In this document: positions 55,301 through 64,000 of the stretch, one piece after another | How positions within the stretch are numbered: the first letter of the stretch is position 1 | Layout of the letters: each line of letters starts with the position of its first letter | The notes under the pieces: generated by a model | Told to the model about the DNA's origin: nothing | The model's input: the letters and a program-made list of their open reading frames with translations, nothing else | The model's database searches: none | Program-made: the position numbers and the translations under genes | Origin: Axinella damicornis | Lineage: Eukaryota > Porifera > Demospongiae > Axinellida > Axinellidae | Length of the DNA: 64,000 nt | Assembly (NCBI GenBank): GCA_963931865.1 | Contig: OZ007515.1 | Span: 8,013,685-8,077,684, forward strand | Direction: 5' to 3'

Positions 55301-58300
55301 GCCACTGAGTGTGCCTCTCTGGATCAGCACGGAATGGAGGAGATCACCGTGGAGATTAGATTTAAGTGAGTACACATGCAAATCTATTTTGTGTCCCGTT
55401 ACTGTAGGAAGTGTCTAACGATGTGCTGATGCCTCTGGCTGTGTGCTCTCTGGATCAATACGGAATGGAGGAGATCACCGTGAAGATTAAATTTAGGTGA
55501 GTACACATGCAAATCTGTTTTTTTTTTGCCGTTACTGTAGCTAGTGTCTACAGTGTTGATGCCATTACTACTGGTTGTGCGCTCTCTGGATCGATACGGA
55601 ATGGAGGAGATCACCGTGGAGATTAGATTTAGGTGAGTACATATGCAACTCTATTTTGCTTCTCATTACTGTAGCTAGTGTCTACAGATGTGCTGATGCC
55701 ATTGCCACTGGTTGTGCGCTCTCTGGATCGATACGGAATGGAGGAGATCACCGTGGAGAATAGCTTTAGGTGAGTTCAAATGCAATTCTATTTTATTTCC
55801 CGTTACTGTAGCTACTGTTTAATGATGTGCTGATGCCATTGCCACTGGTTGTGCGCTCTCTGGATCTATACGGAATGGAGGGGATCACCGTGGAGATTAG
55901 ATTTAGGTGAGTACACATGCAAATCTGTTTTGTTTCCCGTTACTGTAGCAAGTGTCTAACGATGTGCTGATGCCTTTGGCGTGCGCTCTCTGGATCGATA
56001 CGGAATGGAGGAGATCACCGTGGAGATTAGATTTAGGTGAGCACACATGCAAATCTATTTTGCTTCTCATTACTGTAGCTGGTGTCTAAAGAAGTGCTGA
56101 TGCCATTGCCACTGGTTGTGCGCTCTCTGGATCTGTACGGAATGGAGGAGATTGCCGTGGAGATTAGATTTAGGTGAGCACACATGCAAATCTATTTTGC
56201 TTCTCATTACTGTAGCTAGTGTCTACAGATGTGTTGATGCCATTGCCACTGGTTGTGCGCTCTCTGGATCGAAACAGAATGGAGGAGATCACCGTGGAGA
56301 TTAGATTTAGGTAAGTACACATGCAAATCTATTTTGGTTCTTATTACTGTAGCTGGTGTCTAAAGATGTGCTGATGCCATTGCCACTGGTTGTGCGCTCT
56401 CTGGATCAGTACGGAATGGAAGAGATCACCGTGGAGATTACATTTAGGTGAGTAAACATGCATAATTATCTGTTTTGTTTCCCGTTACTGTAGCTAGTGT
56501 CTACTGATGCCATAGGCACTGGTTGTGCGTTCTCTGGATCGATACGGAATGGAGGAGATCACAGTGGAGATTAGATTTAGGTGAGTTAACATGCAAATCT
56601 GTTTTGCTTCTCTTTACTGTAGCTAGTGTCTAAAGATGTGCTGATGTGTCTGCATCGATCCGGAATGGAGGAGATCAGCATGGTGATTAGATTTAGGTGA
56701 GCACGCATGCAAATATGTTTTGCTTCTCATTACTGTAACTACTGTCTACAGATGTGTTGATGCCAATGCCACTGGTTGTGCGCTCTCTGGATTGATACGA
56801 AATGGAGGAGATCACCATGGAGATTAGATTTAGGTGAGCACACATGCAAATCTATTTTGCTTCTCGTTACTGTAGCTGGTGTCTAAAGATGTGCTGATGC
56901 CATTGCCACTGGTTGTGTGCTCTCTGGATCAGTACGGAATGGAGGAGATCACCGTGGAAATTAGATTTAGGTGAGTACACATGCAAATCTGTTTGTTTCC
57001 CGTTACTGTAGCTAGTGTCTACAGATGTGCTGATGCCATTGCCACTGGTTTTGCGCTCTCTGGATCAATACGGAATGAGGAGATCACCGTGGAGATTAGA
57101 TTTAGGTGAGTACACATGCAAATCTATTTTGCTTCTCATTACTGTAGCTAGTGTCTACAGATGTGCTGATGCCATTGCCACTGGTTGTGCGCTCTCTGGA
57201 TCGATACGGAATGGAGGAGATCACCATGGAGAATAGCTTTAGGTGAGTACAAATGCAATTCTATTTTATTTCCCGTTACTGTAGCTAGTGTCTAACGATG
57301 TGCTGATGCCATTGCCACTGGTTGTGCGCTCTCTGGATCTATACAGAATGGAGGATATCACCGTGGAGATTAGATTTAGGTGAGTACTCATGCAAATCTA
57401 TTTTGTTTCCCGTTACTGTAGCTGGTGTCTAAAGGTGTGCTAATGCCATTGCCACCTATTTGTGCACTCTCTGGATCAGTACGGAATGGAGGAGATCACC
57501 GCGAAGATTCTATTTCGGTGAGCACACATGCAAATCTATTTTGCTTCTCGTTACTGTAGCTGGTGTCTAAAGATGTGCTGATGCCATTGCCACTGGTTGT
57601 GCGCTCTCTGGATCAGTACGGAATGGAGGAGATCGCCGTGGAAATTAGATTTAGGTGAGCACACATGCAAATCTATTTTGTACACGTTACTGTAGCTGGT
57701 GTCTAAAGTTGTGCTGATGCCATTGCCACCTATTTGTGCGCTCTCTGGATCAGCACGGAATGGAGGAGATCACCGCGGAGATTAGATTTAGGTGAGTACA
57801 CATGCAAATCTATTTTGTTTCCAGTTTCTGTAGCAAGTGTCTAACGATGTGCTGATGCCTCTGGCTGTGCACTCTCTGGATCGATACGGAATGGAGGAGA
57901 TCACCGTGGAGATTAGATTTAGGTGAGCACACATGCAAATCTATTTTGCTTCTCATTACTGTAGCTGGTGTCTAAAGATGTGCTGATGCCGTTGCTACTG
58001 TTTGTGCGCTCTCTGGATCTGTACGGAATGGAGGAGATCGCCGTGGAGATTAGATTTAGGTGAGCACACATGCAAATCTATTTTGCTTCTCGTTACTGTA
58101 GCTATTGTCTAAAGATGCTTTGATGCCATTTCCTCTGATGGTGCGCTCTCTGGATGGAGACAGAATGGTGGAGATCACCGTGGAGATTCGATTTAGGTGA
58201 GCACACATGCAAATCTATTTTGCTTCTCGTTACAGTAGCTGGTGTCTAAAGATGTGCTGATGCCATTGCCACTGGTTGTGCGCTCTCTGGATCAGTATGG

Positions 58301-58507
58301 AATGGAGGAGATCGCCGTGGAAATTAGATTTAGGTGAGTACACATGCAAATCTATTTTGTTTCCCGTTACTGTAGGAAGTGTCTAACGATGTGCTGATGC
58401 CTCTGTCTGTGTGCTCTCTGGATCAATATGGAATGGAGGAGATCACCGTGGAGATTAAATTTAGGTGAGTACACATGCAAATCTGTTTTGTTTGCCGTTA
58501 CTGTAGC
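52380..58507 (+). repeat. About 137-bp tandem array, main block, about 46 units
   Basis: Units consist of a GC-richer part (gttgtgcgctctctggatcg, tacggaatggaggagatcac, cgtggagattagatttag) and an AT-richer part (gtgagtacacatgcaaatct, attttgcttctcgttactgt, agctagtgtctaacgatgtg, ctgatgccattgccactg). Spacing measured between successive gtgagt sites is mostly 135-138, with shorter 130-132 units carrying tgcctctggctg instead of gccattgccactgg, and rare 105-117 units. Every unit has a donor-like gtgagt (occasionally gtgagc or gtaagt) and, 36 bases later, an acceptor-like tactgtag. Most contain the octamer ATGCAAAT. No single open frame crosses the array. Confidence 0.95.
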
Positions 58508-60155
58508 CAGGAGCTTATGAGCGCCGCGAAGCGGCGCGAAGGAGCGTCAAACTACCGTACTTGTTAGGGTTCCATCACTCGCAAGATAGCAGCCGCACAA
58601 AATGCCTAATAGGGCTGGGCTACAACTCGCACCTACTTTGTTAAGAAGGGGTACCTGTGAAAGCCGGAACGCGGAACGCGGAACGGAACGCGGAACGGAA
58701 GTAAAATGTGGGCCGCGCGCTATCATCACCGTACGCGCATTATTCACTGGACTGGTGGACTGGACTGGACTCACCCAAAAATCTGTAAGATGCCTTTTTC
58801 AGTGTAAGACAGAAGCTAAGCATACTTCTAAAGTTGCTTGCAGAGCCTGTTTTCGTGTCTTCCCTCGAGTCGGTAGAGGTCAAAGGTCACGTGCATATTT
58901 AATGAGCTCCAGCAAAATGCGCTTCAGTCAGCCGTGGATGATAGAGGAATATTATTTTCTGTTTCTATGCTTCAGCAAAAGGCTGGAGTTCGATGTCTGC
59001 GGTAAATAAGTGCTCTTTAATCTTTTCATTGAAGCTTATTAAATATGCACGTGACCTTTGACCTCTACCGACTCGAGGAAAGACACGAAAGCAGGCTATG
59101 CAACCAACTTTAGTGAATAAATAAGTATGCTTAGCTTCTGTCCTACACTGAAAACAGATTTTTGGGTGAGTCCAGTCCAGTCCAGTGAATAAAGACGCCC
59201 TGCGCGTACGGTGCAAGTGATGATAGCGCGCGGCCCGCATTTTACTTCCGTTCCGCGTTCCGTTCCGCGTTCCGTTCCGCGTTCCTGCGTTCCGGCTTTC
59301 ACAGGTACCCATTAAGAAGCCTGTGAGGGCTCGCAGACGTGTGAAAAACTAACCATCCACGGGGTACCTGTGAAAGCCGGAACGCAGGAACGCGGAACGG
59401 AACGCGGAACGGAACGCGGAACGGAAGTAAAATGCGGGCCGCGCGCTATCATCACGCGCAGGGCGTCTTTATTCACTGGACAGGACTGGACTCACCCAAA
59501 AATCTGTTTTCCAGTGTAGGACAGAAGCTAAGCATACTTATTTATTGCTTGCATAGCCTGCTTTCGTGTCTTTCCTCGAGTCGGTAGAGGTCAAAGGTCA
59601 CGTGCATATTTAATGAGCTCCAGCAAAATGCTCTTCAGTCAGTCGTGGATGATAGAGGAATATTATCTTCTGTTTTCTATGCTTCAGCAAAAGGCTGGAG
59701 TTCGATGTCTGCGGTAAATAAGTGCTCTTCTAATCTTTTCATTGAAGCTCATTAAATATGCACGTGACCTTTGACCTCTACCGACTCGAGGAAAGACACG
59801 AAAGCAGGGCTATGCAAGCAACTAAGTATGGTTAGCTTCTGTCCTACACTGAAAAACAGATTTTGGGGTGAGTCCAGTCCAGTCCAGTGAATAAAGACGC
59901 CCTGCGCGTACGGTGCAAGTGATGATAGCGCGCGGCCCGCATTTTACTTCCGTTCCGCGTTCCTGCGTTCCGGCTTTCACAGTTACCCCCATCCACGATA
60001 GCATACACAACACCTGCCCACCTACTTACGGTACATCTACACGTACACAGACCGCAAACGGGAGCAATTGAAATCCGTATAAGGAGTGGCAAGTGCGGCA
60101 ACCTTGCGACTGATTGGTATGCTAGTTGGACGCTCCTTCCCGTTATGGGCTCCTG
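58508..60155. mobile_element. Foldback TIR element (1648 bp) inserted in the array
   Basis: Starts caggagcttatgagcg and ends cgttatgggctcctg; the array repeat ctgtagc stands on both sides (58501-58507 and 60156-60162). Inside are four alternating copies of a segment of about 350 bp in forward (58655-59005), reverse (59010-59310), forward (59365-59740) and reverse (59745-59985) orientation. Each has a (gcggaacg)n stretch next to aagtaaaatg, ggactggactcacc and a shared gaggtcaaaggtcacgtgc core. The tip ccgcgaagcggcgc forms a local hairpin. No transposase seen. Confidence 0.8.
58877..58893 (+). promoter_or_regulatory. DR1 nuclear-receptor half-site pair with E-box
   Basis: aggtcaaaggtca is a perfect direct repeat of AGGTCA with one-base spacing, overlapping CACGTG. 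The same block recurs inverted at 59052-59064 and 59765-59777 and direct at 59588-59600. It matches RXR/HNF4-type sites by sequence only. Confidence 0.5.
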
Positions 60156-60490
60156 CTGTAGCTAGTGTCTACAGTGTTGATGCCATTGCTACTGGTTGTG
60201 CGCTGTGTGAATCGATACGAAATGTAGCAGATCACCGTGGAGATTAGATTTAGGTGAGTACACATGCAAATCTAGTCTGGTTGTGCGCCGCTTTCTGGAT
60301 CGAGACGGAATGGTGGAGATCAGCGTTGAGATTAGATTTTGGTGAGTATACACATGCAAATCTGTTTTGCTTCTCGTTACTGTAGCTAGCTAGTGTCTGA
60401 CGGTGTGCTGATGCGTCTGTTTGTGCGCTCTCTGGATTGGGTAGCGATCAGCGTGGAGAGTAAGTTTAGGTGAGTACACATGCAAATGTA
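60156..60490 (+). repeat. 137-bp array, second block, about 3 units
   Basis: Continues the array after the foldback element. Units have donors at about 60255, 60342 and 60471; one is shortened and reads gttgtgcgccgctttctgg. It ends within a unit at tgcaaatgtatgcttg. Confidence 0.9.
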
Positions 60491-60497
60491 TGCTTGT

Positions 60498-60660
60498 GAT
60501 ATCAAGGGCGCATTGAGCCGACAAAGGCGGCTCGATGCGCCCTGGTACATCAATACATGACAATATATCACCAAGGGCGCATCGATATATTGTCGGCGGC
60601 TCCATGCGCCCTTGGTGATTATTGTCATGTATTGATGTACCTTGTGTCATTGAATTCTTT
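60498..60660. repeat. Complex inverted repeat
   Basis: Left arm ggtacatcaatacatgacaa continuing to tcaccaagggcgcat (60541-60579) pairs with atgcgcccttggtgat to attgatgtacc (60604-60641). A further copy of gggcgcattgagccgac lies at 60505 with its inverse ggctcgatgcgccc at 60529. It separates the array from the retrotransposon fragment. Confidence 0.8.
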
Positions 60661-60784
60661 GCATTCCTGAAGTATTAATCAGTTCTTGAATGATGACTCA
60701 ACTCAGCTAGCTGGGTGCAACTGCAAGGCTATCACGTTGAATTGACGACGAGGATAAAGGATAGTCTCATGCCCAGACCACAAG

Positions 60785-61650
60785 ATGCCGACGCACGGGG
60801 AATTCGACCCTTCGCAGAAGACTTGGGTCGTGTATATATGTAGAGCGATTGAACTCTACTTCGTTGCGAATGGGATCAAGGACAGTGCTTCTCACTGTGA
60901 GCGGCGCGTCGACGTGCCGATTGATCCGCAGCTTGTCCGCTCCAGACAAACCTGTAGAGAAGTCCTACAATGAACTGTTGAAGTCGCATTAAGTCTTACT
61001 AGTATGTCCCGAAACCGTCAGTAATCATGCAGCGGTTCCAGTTTCACAGCCGTACGCAAAAGCCAGGAGAGACGGTGGCAGCGTTTATAGCTGAACTGCG
61101 GCAGCTATCGGAATTTTGCGAGTTCGGCAACAACACTCTTGACAATATGGTTCGCCGGACCGACTCGTGTGCTATTGGCGGAGCCAGAGCTAACGCTGAA
61201 GAAGGCTCAGACCCTCGCTCATTCTATCGAGAGCGCAGAGAAGAACGTCAAGGAGCTGCAAGGGCAGCGCCTACCCCCGGCATCGAGTACTGTGCACGCC
61301 GTGACTCAGCGACGAGGAGCCCCGAAACGGCCATGTGGACACGCGCTACGCACGGACTCGGGGAAAACAGCCGCCGATACCCAGTGTCATCGGTGCGGAA
61401 GGAGGCATTCACCTCACTATTGTCGTTTCAAGACCGCCGAGTGTCATTCGTGCAAGTATCCAGGGTGTGCCGTACAAAGGGAACGCAGTCTGCGGCCACT
61501 GGTCGGCAGAGTGGTGGTGGAAAACCACAGCAAACGCATTTGCTTGAGAGCGGAGTGCAGCAACCTCGAAACGCACGAAGCGACGAAGAAGCGTATACAC
61601 ACTATTCACGGTGGACTCATAGAGAGCCAACCCAATTGAGGTCGAGGTGA
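60785..61650 (+). pseudogene. gag: Gag fragment with zinc knuckle
   Basis: Opening PTHGEFDPSQKTWVVY and IELYFVANGIKD, then QRFQFHSRTQKPGETVAAFI after a frame change, ELTLKKAQTLAHSIESAE in a third frame and a knuckle CHRCGRRHSPHYC followed by CHSCKYPG. At least three shifts. Nucleocapsid-type RNA-binding region in intact relatives. Confidence 0.8.
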
Positions 61651-61730
61651 GGGCTAATATTAATGGGGTACCTATGTCTATGGAACTAGACACTGGGGCA
61701 GTAGTTAGTGTCATTGGGGAACACACATAG
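61650..61730 (+). pseudogene. pol: Aspartic protease fragment
   Basis: Reads MELDTGAVVSVIG with the intact D-T-G-A active site, then meets a stop at about 61729. The rest of the protease is degraded. Confidence 0.75.
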
Positions 61731-61868
61731 CCAATTCCGGCCCAGCAAGCTGGCACCACTACCTTTGACCAAGGGGTAGGTCCTCATGCTGGCTTATGGT
61801 AATCCACTTTTACAGTAATACTACCAAGCTCTTCCAACTCTTCTCCACTGTAAGTCCGTAACTTCATT

Positions 61869-62609
61869 GTGGATGGTTCAAGGGGTGGTGGACTGTGGGG
61901 CCATGTGGACAGGTACAGAAGATCCGCCTGGACTGGCAAGGGATACACCAGTTTCAACAGTGTCCTGATCTGCAGGAAGCCCTGTTTGATGACAAGTTAT
62001 GGGAGCTCAAGGGCATGGAGGGAAGGATCGATGTGGATCCCTGGACACAGCCTCGCTTTTGCAAAGCCATTTGCCCTGAAAGACAAGGTAGAAGCAGAGT
62101 TGGAACGGTTAGAGAGAGAAGGAATCATTGAGCCCGTACAGTCAGCCGAATGGGCTGCACCCATTGTACCAGTCGTCAAGGGCAACGGTTCTGTTCGAAT
62201 ATGTGGCGATTACCGTATGACGGTTAACCAAGCCTCTCGACTCGACTCATACCCGCTACCGAACGTGGATGAACTCTTCGCTACGCTTGCTGGGGGAAAA
62301 GTCTTTTCAAAACTAGACCTCCAACATGCCTACCTCCGACTCCCTCTGGGGAAGAATTCCAAACAGTACACAACCATAAACACTCATCGAGGTCTTTTCC
62401 AATACAACAGACTGCCAATTGGAGTGTCGTCAGCTCCCGGGATTTTTCAACGAGCAATCGATGGGCTGGTCAAAGGCATCCCCCACGTTGCTGCGTACAT
62501 GGACGACATCCTGATCACAGGAGAGACTCAGCAGGAGCATTTGCAGAATCTGGTGGCAGTGCTGGAGAGACTGAAGACAGCAGGTGCCAAGCTGAAGAAG
62601 CCTAATTAG
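61869..62609 (+). pseudogene. pol: Reverse transcriptase domain
   Basis: Well preserved from KVEAELERLEREGIIEPV through VRICGDYRMTVN, FSKLDLQHAYLRLPL, RLPIGVSSAPGIFQRAI and AYMDDILITG (Y-M-D-D present). A stop at 62607-62609 interrupts before the thumb (EVEYLIGHKVNSDGIHP continues after it). Confidence 0.92.
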
Positions 62610-62612
62610 TAC

Positions 62613-63098
62613 TTGTTCATGTCTCGGGAGGTGGAGTACTTAATTGGTCACAAGGTCAACTCAGACGGCATTCATCCCACAGCTGATAAGATCAAAGCCA
62701 TTCAGGATGCCCCCAAAGTAACTGAGAGCTCAAATCCTTCCTTGGGCTTCTCAGTTACTACAGCAAGTTTTTCCCAACATGTCAACAACCTTAGCCCCAT
62801 TATATGTGCTGCTCCAAAAGAACAAGAGGTGGAGATGGGGAAAGGAACAACAAGAAGCTTTTGAACAGGCTAAGTCAGTCCTACAGTCAGACACCCTCCT
62901 GGTGCACTATGACCCAAAGAAGCAGTTAACACTTGTGATGCATCGCCATATGGGTTGGGTGCAGTGATCTCCCACAAGATGGAAGATGGCTCTGAGAAGC
63001 CAATTGCATTCACTTCCAGAACACTAGCCCCAGCCGAAAGGAACTATTCTCAGCTACAGAAGGAGGCGCTGGCGATCGTGTTTGCCGTAAAGAAGTTC
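62613..63098 (+). pseudogene. pol: RT thumb and RNase H start, truncated
   Basis: After IKAIQDAP frames change; RWRWGKEQQEAFEQAKSVL and [16 protein letters not shown] belong to the RNase H entry. [11 protein letters not shown] is the last recognisable text before array sequence begins. Integrase is absent. Confidence 0.8.
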
Positions 63099-64000
63099 AC
63101 ACTTACCTTCTCATTACTATAGCTAGTGTCCAAAGATGTTCTGATGCCATTGCCTCTGATTGTGCGCTCTCTGGATCGATACGGAATGGAGGAGATCAGC
63201 GTGGAGATTAGATTTAGGTGAGTACACATGCAAATCTATTTTGCTTCTCGTTACTGTAGCTGGTGTCTAACGATGTGCTGATGCGTCTGGTTGCGCGCTC
63301 TCTGGATTGAGGCGGATGGGTAGTGATCAGCGTTCCTAGTAAATTTGGGTGAGTACACATGCAAATCTATTTTGCTTCTCGTTACTGTAGCTAGTGTCTA
63401 ACGATGTGCTGATGGCTCTGGCTTTGCGCTCTCTGGATCGTTACAGAATGGAGGAGATCAGCGTGGAGATTAGATTTAGGTGAGTACACATGTAAATCTT
63501 TTTTGCTTCTCGTTACTGTAGCTAGTGTCTGAAGATGTTCTGATGCCATTGCCACTGGTTGTGCGCTCTCTGGATCAATACGGAATGAGGAGATCACCGT
63601 GGAGATTAGATTTAGATGAGTACACATGTAAATCTTTTTTGCTTCTCGTTACTGTAGCTAGTGTCTGAAGATGTTCTGATGCCATTGCCTCTGGTTGTGC
63701 GCTGTCTGGATTGAGACGGAATGGAGATCAGTGTGAGAATAGGTTTAGGTTAGTACACATGCGAATCTATTTTGGTTCTCGTCACTGTAGCTAGGGTCTA
63801 AAGATGTGGTGATGCCATTGCCTCTGGTTGTGCACTCTGGATCGATACAGAATGGAGGAGATCAGCGTGGAGATTATAGATTTAGGTGAGGTACACATGT
63901 AAATTTTTTTTGCTTCTCATTACTGTAGCTAGTGTCTGAAGATGTTCTGATGCCATTGCCTCTGGTTGTGCGCTCTCTGGATCGAGACGGAATGGTGGAG
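63099..64000 (+). repeat. 137-bp array, third block, at least 6 units
   Basis: Array resumes at cttctcattactatagctag immediately after the retrotransposon and continues past the window edge. Donors at about 63217, 63348, 63479, 63614, 63750 and 63885. Later units have gtacacatgtaaat instead of gtacacatgcaaat, that is a mutated octamer. Confidence 0.93.

Larger units (their letters stand above)
60742..63098 (+). mobile_element. Truncated Gypsy-type retrotransposon inside the array
   Basis: Begins near ttgacgacgaggataaa, which resembles the primer-site region of Mag-type gypsy elements, and runs through gag, protease, RT and the start of RNase H before stopping abruptly in array sequence at 63099. 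No LTR was found on either side. Numerous frame breaks. Confidence 0.85.

Noticed and set aside
54357..57236. Recurrent frames of 60-75 residues (MCALWI...) along the array
   Set aside because: They cross the donor and acceptor signals, start at different positions, and result from a unit length that is not a multiple of three.
52380..58507. CRISPR array
   Set aside because: Units are similar over their whole length, without constant repeats separated by unique spacers, and the DNA is eukaryotic.

Overview
The window reads as nuclear DNA of an animal, most likely a demosponge. Host genes are broken into short exons separated by GT-AG introns (some only 60-70 bases). Two loci carry the C-terminal domain of spongin-type short-chain collagens. 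One transposon-derived zinc-finger relic and an LRR/F-box-like gene resemble families I associate with sponge genomes. The species is inference; no ribosomal or mitochondrial marker is present.

Layout. 825-8836 (+): 3' two thirds of a multi-exon MFS transporter of the SLC18B1 type, with several repeats in its introns. 10118-12420: a dispersed repeat block (copy A) whose second copy (B) lies at 34075-35280 and whose diverged third copy is scattered over 13680-15570. 13900-15160: relics of TIR elements and a HIRAN-like fragment. 15963-19491 (+): an LRR/F-box-like gene with a likely one-base frameshift near its 3' end. 20860-28000: a possible secreted-protein exon, three minisatellites, a spongin-collagen pseudogene, a 2.2 kb TIR transposon relic and an apparently intact spongin-type C-terminal gene. 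29267-33716: a complete but decayed Gypsy-type LTR retrotransposon with very short (113-117 bp) LTRs, flanked by kinase-domain fragments. 36388-49190 (+): an OXR1/NCOA7-like gene (LysM plus TLDc) spread over about 13 kb, its introns filled with repeats, including two almost identical TTAA-flanked elements, a TA-flanked MITE and a BED-finger hAT element inserted in a tRNA-Ser-like sequence. 51845-64000: a candidate promoter and first exon, followed by about 55 units of a tandem array (mostly 130-138 bp). Each unit carries a splice-donor/acceptor-like pair and usually a POU octamer. The array is interrupted by a foldback transposon and by a truncated second Gypsy element.

The strongest unusual observations are: (1) the 137-bp array, whose units resemble the first-exon/donor region at its own left edge; (2) a family of extremely short palindromic insertions (29, 51 and 171 bp with 9-bp target duplications; 23 bp with a 7-bp duplication) that seem to consist of little more than transposon tips, two of them absent from the paralogous copy B; (3) the insertion history readable from copies A and B. 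Several host reading frames contain single-base lesions. Pseudogenisation and residual assembly indels cannot be separated from sequence alone.
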